DNA of 64,000 nucleotides. Source: Vitrella brassicaformis. Its lineage: Eukaryota; Sar; Vitrellaceae. The stretch is from contig CDMY01000244.1 in the NCBI GenBank assembly GCA_001179505.1, forward strand, positions 86,762-150,761. The letters run 5' to 3'. This document shows, piece after piece, positions 47,316 through 59,120 of this stretch. Both the position numbers and the translations under genes were made by a program. Within the stretch, counting starts at the first letter, position 1. Each line of letters begins with the position of its first letter. The notes under the pieces are model-generated. The model had not been told where the DNA came from and searched no databases. It saw nothing but the letters and a program-made list of their open reading frames with translations.

Positions 47316-49767
47316 ATGGATCTGGATCAAGACGCTGCCGCCAGTGTGTTGGACCAAGACGGCAAGGAGGAATCTTCTTCGTCCATCCCGCGGGAGCTGG
47401 AATGTGCCATCTGTAAGCAACGAAGGGCAAGACAGGAGAGGACTTTGCGAGAGGACGGCTCAAAGGGTCTGGTACGGTATTCTGCAGGCCTTCGGCTGCT
47501 TCTAGAGCCCATCACGGTGTCCTGCGGCCACAACTTCTGCCGGTAAGGACGCAGACTGGGGTATCATTATGACGACGTCGCCGACACTGCGCGACTAAAA
47601 GAGGACAACGACAAAGCCCTCTCTCACTCTTGTTCTGGTTGTTGCAGTCCATGTCTAGCGAAGGCGCGTGAGCACCGGCCCGTGTGTCCGCTGTGCCGGC
47701 GTCCCACCGGCAGTAACGCCAATATCAACAAACTGCTCAGTCAGCTCATTCAGGTGTGGAGCAACGGACAGGAAGGCGCACAAGAGAAGTCACAGAGCCC
47801 ACACGCAGCTAGGGGTGTGTGGCTGTGTGAGCAGACGCACTACCCTGCTGAGTATGAGGCGAGGAAAGCCGACCACATCCGGGAGGAGGAAACAGCTGGT
47901 GCGACAGACAGACAGACAGACAGACAAGCTGGCGGATGGACCATACGAAGTATCTTATTTCAGATGAGGAGAGTCGTGCCAATCGTGCCGCATCTGCCCA
48001 GTCGCAGTCCCAGGCCGCCATCGCACTGCTGCCCGTCATTGGTTCGTCCGTCTGCCCGTCGCCTCTGTTCCCGGGGGAATCCGCCATCCTCAATCTGCCA
48101 CCGGTCAGCCCCTTCGCCGGATGGATTGACAGAAAACACGCTGACACACGGTTGAAGGTCTGTGTGTGCAGAGGTGGCAGTCGCTGGTGAATCATGCCGT
48201 CGAAGGCAGTCTCCGGTTTGGCATGGTGTCGAGCGGCTGGGCTGATGTCATCAACCAGCAGCAGCCGGAGGTCGGCCCGGCCGCCCCAGAACCACCGGCT
48301 GAGAACATACAACAGCAGCAGGGGGCTGCTGAAGGTGCGCAAGCGAGCGTGGGTGTGGCTCGATGTCATGAGGGTCTTCATGTGTTCAGGTTTGCGGCAA
48401 AGACATGCAGCGGCATCCTCGTCTGCCGCTGCTGGTGCTGCTGGGACGGGACCTGCCTCTGCCGCACAGGCGCCTGCATCGTGGCGAGAGGCGCCTGATC
48501 GTCTCGGGATGCTGGTAGAGGTGAGTGGGCTGATGGGTCAACGTGCGTGGTGGTCGAGTCAGTCTTAATGGCTGGATAATGACCTGGATGCATTAGTTGC
48601 CTCGAGGCTATGCCCGTGAGGCCTCTAACTCTCTTGCTGACTGTTGATTGCGTGGGGCATATGCCATGTCCATCCGTGCCGTGCACGCTGTCGTGCACTT
48701 CAATCGTGGCTTCCTTGTTTGGTGCAGATCCAGGCCACGAGCATCTATGACGGCGGCATCAGGCTCAGGTGGGTCATTGATATACACAATCCAGTCGATA
48801 CAAAAGACGGCATCCTGCAATGCACCAGCATCAGTGCATCTGGCTATGTGTGTGTGTGTGTGGTCGCCACAGGGTGAGGGGGCTGTTCCGTTTCCAGTTG
48901 GCGTTGAGGGGCGAGTCTGCTGCATCGTCGGCAGCATCGTCGTCGGACTCGCTGTCATTCGGACAGGTCGACGTCATGCCGCACGAGATCGACGGCAACT
49001 ACCCTGTTGGCCGAACCACACCCATGTAAGCTTCAAATATACTGTCCCCCCCGGTGCACTGGGCTGCACACGTCTGTCTCCCTGTGACATTTGCATCAGG
49101 TTTGATGTTCCGCTCGAGCATGTGCCGGCCCCCTCTCCGTCAGAGGAGGACCAAGACTGCGCCGAGGGCAGCCCATCGGGGTTCGCGGGTGCTGCTGACC
49201 TGGCCCGCAAGCTGTCGCAACTAGTGGACGCACACATGGCCAATCTAGGCACCAGCGCACGTATTACATGAGTGAAGGGTCCACAGCTCCCATTCAGTGA
49301 CCCACGTGTGCATGTGGTGGCTGTGCAGGTATCCGTCTGGAGCGGAAGTTCGGTCCTTTGCCGCACCCACGGTGGTCGACGTCAGTGGACCTCGAGAACT
49401 ACAGCTTCGCGGTGAGGAAGACGCCTGACGTACACGTGTTCTGTTCTCAACAAAAGTGTGTGATTTCCCTTGTCTCCTCATTCAGATAGCTCATCGTGTG
49501 GAGGCGAGTGGCGCCCAGCGATGGCAGTGGCTGCGGGGCACGTCGACCATCGACCGACTGCAGGACCTTACAGACCGATTCGAGAGAGCCAGACGCGGCA
49601 CCCTGGTGTTTGCTATCGACGAGCCCAACACGGTGCTGGCGGCTTTGCGTTTTGATGATGCCCGCTCGAGCGCATTGCTGCTGCTGGCCCTGGTGTTGGT
49701 GCTGATCGGGCGGTTCATCTGGATGCAGAACGTGCGCACTCAATTCATCGAGTACGAGTACTACTAG
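47316..49767 (+). CDS. RING-LON protein with C-terminal membrane anchor (LONRF-like E3 ligase)
   Basis: Twelve exons (47316-47412, 47488-47542, 47648-47753, 47835-47898, 47964-48103, 48172-48334, 48390-48520, 48728-48768, 48873-49025, 49100-49260, 49329-49411, 49486-49767) give 1476 nt, or 491 aa. The first intron (75 nt) is in frame. Removing it restores a perfect RING: CAIC, SCGHNFCRPC, CPLC (residues about 30-67). A LON substrate-binding-like domain follows, with LLPVIGSS, the FPGESAIL stretch, RWQSLVNHAVEGSLRFGMV, GMLVEIQATSIYDGGIRLR and RVRGLFRF. Together these match LONRF-type E3 ubiquitin ligases. A single TM helix (ALLLLALVLVLIGRFIWM) sits near the C terminus with a short tail, predicting a tail-anchored protein facing the cytosol. 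TPR repeats of animal LONRFs are absent. The substrate is unknown. Confidence 0.82.
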
Positions 49768-50499
49768 TAGTGCCGTGGCGCTTACATCTGTGTGTGCAAA
49801 TAATGGTGCGGCGACCACGTGACTGTATGTATTCACGGTTGTATACCATTCTGTCGGGGCACTGACCAGCTCACGAGAGTCGACTGCTGTGCAGCGGAAA
49901 GAGCGCTTTCAGGAGCCCAGCTGATATGATTCAAGTATAGACGGCGATACGGACAGACGCACGATGAAGAGCGACAGAGACACATCGCCTGCATGCCTGT
50001 GGTGGACTCAGTGTGTACATCCATCTGTGGCACACTTCTGTGGCCACAACGCGCACTTCTTGCCCACAGCAGCTGCGGCCTAACATAATAATGTCATATA
50101 TGGCGAGAATTTTTCAGAACGATATCGCGAGACGGAGACTGGGCGAGAATTGGGGGACGGATTTTGCGACATTGGGACAAGGATTCTGACAGATTCAAAG
50201 TTGCCCCTCGTTGGCCTTGGTTTCGATCAGAGTTGAAGCGGCAGACTCACAGCACACTAGCAACAGCCGCAGCCGTTACTTTCCTGTTGGGCATGGGAAC
50301 CTGGTCTTTTACGAAACATCCGCAGGGGAGGATCGTGCGGTAGGCGCACACACCACATCAATGGAGGCACACCGTCTCTTGCACATGTGTGTTCTTGCGC
50401 GTTTGCAGTTGTCACAAGAATTTTGGAGCAAAGCGGACCTTGAACGTTGTCACTGTCGTGCTGTCCTTGTTGCAGCGGGGTGTGGGAAGTCCTGGCGTC
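49768..50499. other. Intergenic and possible 5' part of the kinase-like pseudogene
   Basis: No motif-bearing exon is found. Some open sequence between 50211 and 50499 may be degraded N-terminal coding sequence of the following pseudogene. Confidence 0.4.
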
Positions 50500-53230
50500 T
50501 GAACGTGCTGGCCCATGCCCAGGATACGTGGTTCCTCGCCTTTCTGGCGGAAACCGTTGGCTGTGAGAGTGGGGTTGAGATCGGCACCGATAGCGAAACC
50601 ATCGACTGTCTTGCCGGCCTGGTCAGCTGAGCTAGCCACGGCTGTGTGTATTCCCATGTGTCTACACACACAAACACGCGTCCGTCTTGTCTTCTTCTCT
50701 GTCCGTCAGACTGAGATTGATGTTTTGACGGAGCTGAGTTCCCAGCACTCGCAGCAGCCGGCCCCCCGTCCGCTCCTGAGTCGCATCGCCCGCACGCTGA
50801 GCACGGCCTTCAGACTCTACAAAGACGACGAGGATGATACAGGTGGGGGTGAGAAATCTTCCCATCCACCTCACGCAGACAAAGACAAGATACGTACGCA
50901 CGTGTGCTCTTTTTCGTCTTGCCGACCTCTACGGTTCAGATGAGGACAGCAAGGAGAAGCCGATTAACGGTGAGGACGGGGCGGGGAGTGGGGCACCACC
51001 AGCACCACCTGCACGAGAGTTCAAAGGCCGAGGCAAGCCAGCCACGGGCAAGCCGCCGCTGCCCCCCACATGGGCGGAGGCAAACAGTGTCACACTACCT
51101 GAGGGTACAAATGACCAACTTGAATGGACACTCTGAGAGTGGGTGCATTTGTTTTCTGTCTGTCTGTCTGTTCGTCTATCTATCTGGCTGGCTGGTGGCA
51201 GCGCTGCGCTCTACGGTCCTCCTATACGGGCTGCTCAACGCGGATCTGTCGCCCATACTCAATGAGGAGCGCACAGCTGTAAGCACGGCAACGCAAAGGA
51301 ATACATACACGTCTCACCTGTACGTGCAACCATTGCACGCCCTGCCCTGCTGGTGTCTCTGTCGTGTCACAGACTGCTGATGATGAATGACACCATGACA
51401 GCAAAGCCGTCACGCGGCTTTGTGAAGCCATGCAGTGCCCTGGCCGAGCTGAAGATGGTGGACGGCAGCAACAGCAGAAGCATCCAGCTCACCAAGCGCC
51501 TCGGCAGCGGCAGCACAGCGCCAGTCTTTCTCGGCCGCTCGTCCCTTCACGGCGCTGCCAGAGCGTACAAGCTCGCTATCGAGCCCAGGCAGCGCCCTGA
51601 CGGAGCGGCGGCGACTCCCGAGGACGTTAAGGCGTTGGTGGTCCGTCTGCCAGCGGGAGTTCGCCGTCGATGCGCAGAGGTACCGGGAGGTTCAGTGGAG
51701 CATGCAGCAGAACGGGCTGGCCAGCGCGCCGTTTCTGCGATGCTTCACCTGGAGGGCGGAGAGGGACGGGGGCGCGACGTACAGAGAGAGCGGAGCGGGG
51801 GAGGCAGACAAGTGTCTGTACTTGGAGCTAGACCTGCTGCCCGGTAGACAAAACGAAGAAGAGGGTGCGGCGCCTTGGGTGGAAACGTGTGTCGAAACAT
51901 TGTCTTTTTTGGCCATTCTTCATCTCTTGCAGACTCGTATGCGTCGCTCAACGAGTACGTGTGGAACCAGGGCAGGGACTTCCTGACCATCGACAACTAC
52001 TACCCCTGCAGAAGGCCCGACGACCACGAGGGCATCCTCGAGAAGCTCATCGAGTTTGTCAGGGCCTTCAAGCGGGCGGCAGTGGCCCACCTGGTGGCGC
52101 ATGACATGGGTTTTGTCTGCGGGGACCACTACATCAACAACGTATACATCGATACCAAGCCAGTCCCGTCAGGTGAGAAGGAGACGAACAATCGAACACC
52201 CAGCTTTCTTCTGAGGTACTCCTGTCCTTTCGTTAGACATGCTCAAGGCCACGGAAATCCTCGCCGCCATCAGGACCGCCACCTCCCCCACCACCACTCC
52301 GTGGGAGGCGCTCAGCGTGGTGCTGATCGACCTGGCCAACATGTTCCTCATGGACGACGATTTGCACACTCAAAACCACCCCCGAGAGCCCGTCGCCCGT
52401 GTGCCGTGCAGGAAGGACGCCCAGGACGCCGCCGCACAGCTGCCCACCCACACTCAGTTCCATGCGGCGCCAGAGCAGATTATCCTGCACGTGCACTACT
52501 TGATGGAGGACAAGGACGCCACGTCAGGCATTGGTGAGGGCACGCTCAATTCCCCCTCCCTCCCTCGCATGGACGTGCATGCCTGTGACACAACATGGTG
52601 TGTCTCCGTTTGTGTGTCTCCCCTTCAGGTCATCCATCGGTCAGATCCGCCAGGAAGCTGCACCGCACCCTCAAGAAGCAGCGGCTGATCGAGGGGTCGT
52701 CGCGGCGCGAGGCGGATGTGCTGATCGGCCAGCTCACGCCTGTGTTCGGGCTTGGCCTCGCCTTGTCGAACGCCATCGGGGGAAGGATGTGGCAGACTGC
52801 CCTGGCCAGGCGCGAAGGTGACGCGAGAACGGCTACGGCGAGCAGCAGATGGTGACGGCGTTGAACTGGGACGAGACCGTCCAGACCCGCCCCATCTTCG
52901 ACGACCGCGAGCCGCGTCATCTGCACCTGAGGACATTAGAGCGCGGCCTGGAGTGGCTGGATCATGCCATCAAGAAGCTGTCGGCCATCGCAGCAAAAGG
53001 CGCTCAATTTCGATCAGGGGGAGAGGGGTACCTTGGGAGAGATGGTGGATAGTCTGCATGAGGTCATGGTTTTCTTGGAGGGTCAGAAGGCCGGCAACCC
53101 GCGATCTCCGCCGATTGCGGACGAGCCCAAGAGGAGACAGCTAGAATGTGTGTGTGTTCCATCGCAGTTGCGGTGCGGAACAGATGGTGTCTCCATCGCT
53201 GCTTACGTTTTATATTTGCTCGGCTCGTGA
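50500..53230 (+). pseudogene. Frame-broken atypical protein kinase-like gene
   Basis: Recognisable exons are about 50500-50621, 50710-50842, 50940-51104, 51202-51278, 51373-51864, 51933-52172, 52237-52533 and 52629-53145. The kinase signature is present: glycine loop RLGSGSTAPVFLG with Lys in RAYKLAIE, a catalytic loop FVCGDHYINNVYI (HRD replaced by CGD, Asn kept), DLAN in place of DFG, and AAPEQI. However, the coding frame breaks at about 51625-51655, 52810-52830 and 52985-53010 (the last next to an AAAA run). The exon ending at 51278 would also join to a stop at 51388-51390 if spliced normally. The likeliest reading is a decaying pseudogene. Sequencing indels, or a 28-nt mini-intron at 51626-51653 for the first break, remain possible. 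The kinase family is unknown. Confidence 0.6.
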
Positions 53231-53571
53231 ACACCATTTTACGCACAGCGTATCGGACTTCAGCAAGGATGCGCTACGCTGTCTACATTTTATGTCAGCT
53301 GGATTTGAAGGCTCTTTTCGACGCACCGCGCGGGGACACTCGTCAGCTGGCTAGTGCATGACAGAGAAGACACTGCATCGATAAGATAAGTGAATGTCTG
53401 TTGCTGGATGGGCTTCATGGATGACGTCAGCACGAGACAAGGCAAGCAAACAAAGCAGGAGGGAGCAGGAGTCAATGTAGGTAGGGTAGGGAACGATAAT
53501 GATATCAACACACACATGCACGCAGCCCAGCACGGCACGACACAGCGTGGCCCAGCAGATCAGATCATCAA
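53231..53571. other. Intergenic, convergent 3' flanks
   Basis: These 340 bp lie between the pseudogene and the stop of the coiled-coil gene. No features are recognised. Confidence 0.4.
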
Positions 53572-55604
53572 TCATCTGTTCTTGTCTCTGGGGGAGGGAG
53601 GTGACGACAAGGCCACGAACTGGAAACAAAATACACAAAGTCGGACACGCGAGTACATCTGCGCGGGGGGCAGCGACGGACCCCCGCCAGAAGAATAACC
53701 CGCCCCGACACGCCTCCGCCTTGGCCGCGGCGTCTCCTCGTCGTCGTCCCGTAGGGCCGTTGACGGCTCATCCTTATCTCTCAGCCACCCCCTCTCCCTC
53801 TCCCCGCTGTACTCCTCTGCCCGCCATCTGTCGCGCAGACGCCTCACCGTCGCGTGTGTGACAACTCCAGGCAGGTTGTCAACCACATAGTCCATCTCAC
53901 ACAACCTAACACACCACACCACCATCGCGGCCATGCCTCGCGGCTTTCCATGTCTTTCGCTGTGTGTGTAGTGTATTGTTTACCCGCACTTGGCCCGCTT
54001 AATGCCGAAGATCTGCTGCTGCTTTCGTTGGTCGGCCTCCGTCTCAACATCAGCGGGCCTGGACGAGGGCACTCCCGCACTCTTGGTGCGCCGCTCTGCC
54101 TTGTCCTTGAGGCTCTTCATGCGACTTCTCTGGAGGTCGGTGCGCTCTGCTGACGGTGAGGGTGGCATGGAGCAAGGCGCGGTGGGCTGTGAGGGGCGGA
54201 GGGTGCGGGGGCTGGCCGCCAAATCCTCCAAAGGTTTGAGGACCGACGAGTCCTCTGCGAACTTTCGCGCTGCCTTGTAGCGATTGTGCACATACATCTT
54301 CTCCTCCTGTCTGTCCAATACCTGCTTGATGCATGGAAGACCCACATCGCATTTATGGGCAAGTGCCTGTCTCACGTGTGTGTCTTTGGTGTCTGTCTCG
54401 CTACTGACCATCTTCACTTTAGCGTAGAGTGCGTCGGCTTGGCTTTGTTCATTTCTGAAGGCAGCGGTGTCCAGCTGTAGCTGCTGCAGCTTCCAGTTCT
54501 TCTCTTGCAACTGATACACACGCACACACAGACACAAACAGAGACAGACACGACACCATCATCTTCCGATCGCCCTCCCTCCGTGTGTCCGCTCCGAGCG
54601 CGCCTCACGTTCTTTTCTCTCTCTTTGTGCTGCTCATTAAGCTGCCCCTCACGCTGCTTCAGATGTTCAAATCTCGCGGCGTCCCTCTGCTCCCCCCTGG
54701 CCAGCAAATCCTCCTTCCTCTGCTGCATCCACTGCTCCGCCCGAGCGATGTTCTCATCATACCTCTCCAGCAGCCGCCTCCCCCGCGCAACAGCCTCCTC
54801 TCGGTGCTCTCTCTGCGTCTCATGGGCCCGCAGCTGCGCCAGGAGGCTCTTCTGGCTGAGGTCTACCTGCAAGGCGGCGATCGTCTGCTTCCGCGTCTTC
54901 TGTGCGATATCCGATTGTGCGAGAGATTTGGCCAGGTCGTCCAGCTTCTTCTTGCTCTCGTCCTTGGCCAGGCTCTTCCGGCTCTGTGTGGCGGAGCTCT
55001 TGCGCAGCTCGGCGGCCTCCGATCGGGCGGTGAGCTCCTGTCTCCTCTCGTCCCTCTTCTCTTGGCGGCGCCTGACGATGGCCTCTGACCGCTCCCGCAT
55101 CTGGTGGTCCTTGTCCATCCGCCGCTGGTGCCAGTACTCCCTTTGCGCCTCCCTCTTCTGCTGCAGCTCCCTCTCACGGTCGTTCCGCCGGATGGCCCGG
55201 GCCTCCTGGATAACCAGCCGCCTGAACTCGGCCTCTTGCTCTATCTTCCTCTGCTCTAGCAGGGACGCCTGGATGCACTCCCTCTCCCTCTTGATCTCCC
55301 GCTGGAGCAGCGCGTCCCCAGCCCGCTTGTTGGCCTGCCGCCTCTGTCTGGCCTCGTACGCCTCGGCAGACCGCTGCTTGAGCCTTTCTTGCGATTCTTC
55401 AAGCCGCCTGGTCTTGTCCAACTCATAACGGGCGCTCAGCTCGGCCGCGGTCGACGCCACCTCGGCCTTCTGGAGCAGATGGCGCTGCAGAGAGGCCGAT
55501 ATACGGAGCATGGTCTTGGCCGGGTTGGGTCTGCATGGCACCAGGGATGTGGTGATGGCGTCGGTGTCTTCGCCGTGGTGGGGGATGGAGGGGGCCTCAG
55601 CCAT
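53572..55604 (-). CDS. Long coiled-coil protein, TPH/CFAP-like composition
   Basis: Three exons (55604-54609, 54510-53984, 53905-53572) give 1857 nt, or 618 aa. I do not recognise a specific family. Residues about 35-390 are an almost unbroken Arg/Glu/Gln/Lys-rich helix with heptad character and no proline, typical of trichohyalin/plectin-homology or cilia-associated coiled-coil proteins. The C-terminal third is less charged, with a Ser/Pro-rich segment and a short globular-looking region (MDYVVDNLPGVVTHATVRR). In-frame mini-introns inside exon 2 cannot be excluded. The ATG at 55602-55604 begins the longest frame. It is head-to-head with the PRELI gene, 519 bp away. Confidence 0.75.
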
Positions 55605-56123
55605 CTGACAAAAGGAAGGGACGACAACAGCGAAATCGACGGAAACAAACGAGTCGATTATGGCTTAGCTCGCAAGCCCCCTGAGCTCGCATCGTGTTTT
55701 CCCTCCTGGTCTTCCCTGTAAGCCTCTTTTGGCGGAAGTTGTGTGTGGTGGGGGAGAGATCCGTCGCAAGGTTCGAGGCTCGCAGAAGCGCAGCTGACTT
55801 GTGACCGACTTTCCGACATCCGTGGGACCGGTCTTGATCCTACAAGGCTTTGGTTGCCGCCGTGTTTGTGTCTACGTACGTGCAGTACATCGCTTTCTTT
55901 AACCTCATCCGTGTGTCCAACACCTGTGACTGACGCCCTTCTTTTGAAGCGCTAGCTGCGGGAGTGTGTGATTCGCCTGATAGGTACGTACGTCATATGT
56001 CAAAGGCAGCCAGGTGCACAAACGCACATTCTGTTCCTCCCTCCGGCCTGGCCTGTGTGACGCTGCCTGCGTCCTTCAGGTGTCTGCCAGTCTGTCTGTC
56101 TGTGGGTGTGTTGTGCGTCATCG
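55605..56123. promoter_or_regulatory. Divergent region, coiled-coil gene / PRELI gene
   Basis: These 519 bp lie between opposed start codons. No telobox or TATA box is seen; a CTGT run lies at 56089-56103. Confidence 0.4.
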
Positions 56124-57311
56124 ATGACGACGTACGTCAAGGAGCACACGTTTGAGCATGACTGGGGCACTGTCACGAGCGCCCACTGGCGCAAGTACCC
56201 CAACTCTCTCCAGCCGCACGTCGTACAGGTCGACACCGTCAACCGGGAAATCGACCCAGACAACATGAGGTAGGTGCGGTGCGTCCACATGCAGAAAGCA
56301 GCCACTCGACCACTCACCCACACCACACACGCTCATCCACGCTTCCGCTGCCTGTGTGTCTGTGTGGTGTGGTGTGGTGTGGTGTGTGTCAGGTTTCGCA
56401 CTCGCCGTTTGTTGTCGCTCAAGTACCGCATCCCGTCGTGGGTGCAGATGCTGTTCGGCTTCAAGCTGGAGGGGCTGGCCGTCGAGGAGGCCGACTGCGA
56501 CCTGCTCAACGGCACCCTCGTCCTCCGCTCCCACAACCACACGTTCAGGTCGCTCTTCCGATGCGACGAGACGTGCACTTACAGGGTGCACCCTGACAAT
56601 CCACAGTGGTCAGCCAGTACTGCTGGCACATGGAAGGGCTGCTGGATCGACCGACGACACGATGGGTGCTCTGTGTGTGTGTGTGTGATTGCAGGACGTT
56701 GTATCGTCAGGAGGCGTGTTACCACGTGATGGGCTTCGGCAAGACCCTCGGCAAGCGGCTGGAGAAGATGGCCATACAATCTGCAGGCGAGAAATCGGAC
56801 AGGGTGCGTCAAAACACACACACACACACACACACACACGACATAGACACATCCAGCCATCCCATCGATCCGCTGTGCGTGCGTGTGTGTGTGTGTGTTG
56901 GTCATTCAGGGTATCGAGGTGGTGTCCGCCCTGGCCCAGCAGATCCAGGAGCACGACCCTCTCCCCCCGTTCACCATCCCCACCAGGAGGCCTCCAGACA
57001 ACACGCAAACCGACGCCACAGCCGACAACGGCAACAGCCCCTCCCGGCTGCCATCTTCCCTCTCCGCCTCCCCAGTCCCCTCCCAGTTCCCATTTTTCCC
57101 CTCACTCTGCCTCGCGTCTTTCGCCAGCTCCCTCAACTCGCTTCTGGGGAGGAGGCATCATAGTCAATCTGGCGAGGACAGGGGGGCCGCGCTCAGCGCA
57201 TGGTGGGGCACGGGAGTGGCCGTGGCGGCCGCTGCGGGGGGGCTGAGGGCGCGGTTGTTGTCCACGGGCAATGCGGTGGGGCGATCGATGTCTTATGCAC
57301 TTTTCTATTGA
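56124..57311 (+). CDS. PRELI/MSF1-domain protein, mitochondrial phospholipid transfer
   Basis: Four exons (56124-56269, 56393-56608, 56695-56803, 56910-57311) give 873 nt, or 290 aa. Residues 5-160 match the PRELI/MSF1 (Ups/SLMO) domain: HTFEHDWGTVTSAHWRKYPN at the start, HVVQVDTVNREIDPDNMRF, then NGTLVLRSHNHTF and NPQWTLYRQEACY. Family members shuttle phosphatidic acid or phosphatidylserine across the mitochondrial intermembrane space together with a TRIAP1/Mdm35 partner. The C-terminal 130 residues are a Pro/Ser-rich tail with an Ala/Gly-rich, mildly hydrophobic end, longer than typical PRELI proteins of about 190-220 aa. The start is the first ATG and fits the family N terminus. Confidence 0.88.
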
Positions 57312-59120
57312 GGGGTCGAGTAGAGGGGGGCCAGTGGGGGGATGTGATGGCATGGCTGACTGGCAGAGTGAGGGAGAGGGAGAGCCAAGGCAAGGCAAGG
57401 CAGGCAGGCCGTGTGAGTATTTTTGTGGCCGGCGGTGTGATCCTCACTCTAATACTAGAGCGAGAGATGAATGAGATGGGCGGGTGGGGTGTGGTGGGGC
57501 TCAATTGAAGGAGGAAGGCTGGTGTGCTGGGGTGGAGTGTGGTGTGGTGTGGTTGGGGAGAGGGGGCTTGATGAGCTGTCGCGTTTCTGCAGCTTGATGA
57601 GTGAACTCCCTTTTCGCCTTCCCTCCCTTGTGTTGGTGTAAGTGTCTGGTGCTGGCGCTTGTGTCGTCAGCAGCTGCACCATCGGCCAGGTTCAGCTACT
57701 GACGGCACGGGTGGCTGCTAAAGGCGCAGCACCGCCAAGGGGGAAGGTCGGTGTGGCCTGGATGACGGACTGCGAGGCAGACAGACAGTCTGTGTTTGGC
57801 ACTGGTATTCGAGCGGTCCTCCTAATGTGTGAGGGTCTTCCTGGCGAGCGGTCCTCCTAATGTGTGAGGGTCTTCCTGGGCCTGAAAGCCTGGAGTTTGT
57901 CTGGCGTCTCGGTGTGTCGAGGCAGTAGACTGACTACGGGCAGGACGGCACAGGAAGGGCACCACACACACGGGGGATAGAGATTGAGACACTGCTATGG
58001 CGACAACACACAAAGGAGTGAACCGCTGCTGAGAGGATGCGACATGGATGGATGGATGGATTGGCCAGCAAACTCGAGCTGTTGAATTGTCACGTACGTA
58101 CGTTTAAGTAAGGCATGCACTGCACGCTCACACACAGCGAGCCATGAGAGAGTGTCAATCAATGTCTGGCAGTCAACCATGCCATAATATAACAGACAGA
58201 GCACCCAGCTGACAACATGCATGCACCACACACGGACCATGCACCTAGACAGACATGCACATGCACATACACATACACACACAGACAGCTACCGATCGAT
58301 GCGATCATCTTCCTCCCTCCCTTGCTCACTCCTTGCTGCCGCAGCTAGCTACAATGCTGGAGCGAATTGGCCACCTACCTACGCGTGGCAGAAACCACCT
58401 GTCTTCGTCCATGTATGTCGTCGGAAAAGTAACACGTTCGGTATGCGCGGTTCACCATGCGCTCCCCGTCCCTGTGCTGCCCGCATTTGTGCGTCGCCTT
58501 CTCTACCAGGCCGCAACGGCACAAATCTGAGCGTGGGATCACTCACATCTGTGATGTTGCTGGCTCGTCCAAGAGGCAATGCTCGACGCGAGGTTACACA
58601 GGGAGGTCAGAGGGATTGGCTACATGCCGCTTCGTCTCGTCTTCTCTGTCTGTCTGTCTACTTATCTGTCTTGATCAAAGGCCAGCCACTTGGCCGACAG
58701 ACGGGCTTTGTCTATCGGCTCTGCTCTGATCTGCTCTTCTCTCGCTTTATACGCGCACAACACCTCACATCAACATCACCATCACAAGCGGACCGCTCTT
58801 AATTAGCACGTACACAACACGCCCACACATAGACGACATAGAGGCATGACACACACAGCCATGCACAGCCAGACAGACAGACAGGTCTGTACGCTCTTCC
58901 TTCACTCTTCACTCTTCCTGAAAACACACACTGAAAAGACTGATAGGCGAAAAAGCTGACTCACTCAGCCATCCATCCATCCACCCGACCGACGCTAAGC
59001 AGAGAGGCCTCCCCTCACCCCTCATGTCATTGTCCGTCTGTCTGTCTGTCACGAGCCAGCTGTTCAGTTGGTCCGTCAGTATGGAATACCATCGGGGCGA
59101 CCATCAGTAGGTGGGGTGGC
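57312..59120. other. Gene-free stretch between convergent genes
   Basis: No coding exons with motifs are seen. It contains GGGGA-rich sequence, a 35-bp tandem duplication at 57811-57880, and CATA/ACAC simple repeats around 58255-58285. A short unrecognised gene is possible but unsupported. Confidence 0.45.
57811..57880. repeat. 35-bp perfect tandem duplication
   Basis: The unit starting GAGCGGTCCTCCTAATGTGT at 57811 is repeated at 57846, differing only in the last base. It is a recent local duplication in non-coding sequence. Confidence 0.9.

Noticed and set aside
47413-47487. 75 nt read as coding inside the RING of the LON protein
   Set aside because: It has a strong gtaagc donor and a ctgcag acceptor, and its removal restores canonical RING spacing, so it is an in-frame intron.
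50470-50520. Walker-A-like GCGKSW segment
   Set aside because: No other NTPase motif follows and the surrounding frame is unstable; it is treated as part of the pseudogene.
54505-55428. 307-codon plus-strand frame
   Set aside because: It is antisense to the Glu/Arg-rich coiled-coil exon, and the Ser/Leu/Arg/Cys composition is typical of such a shadow.
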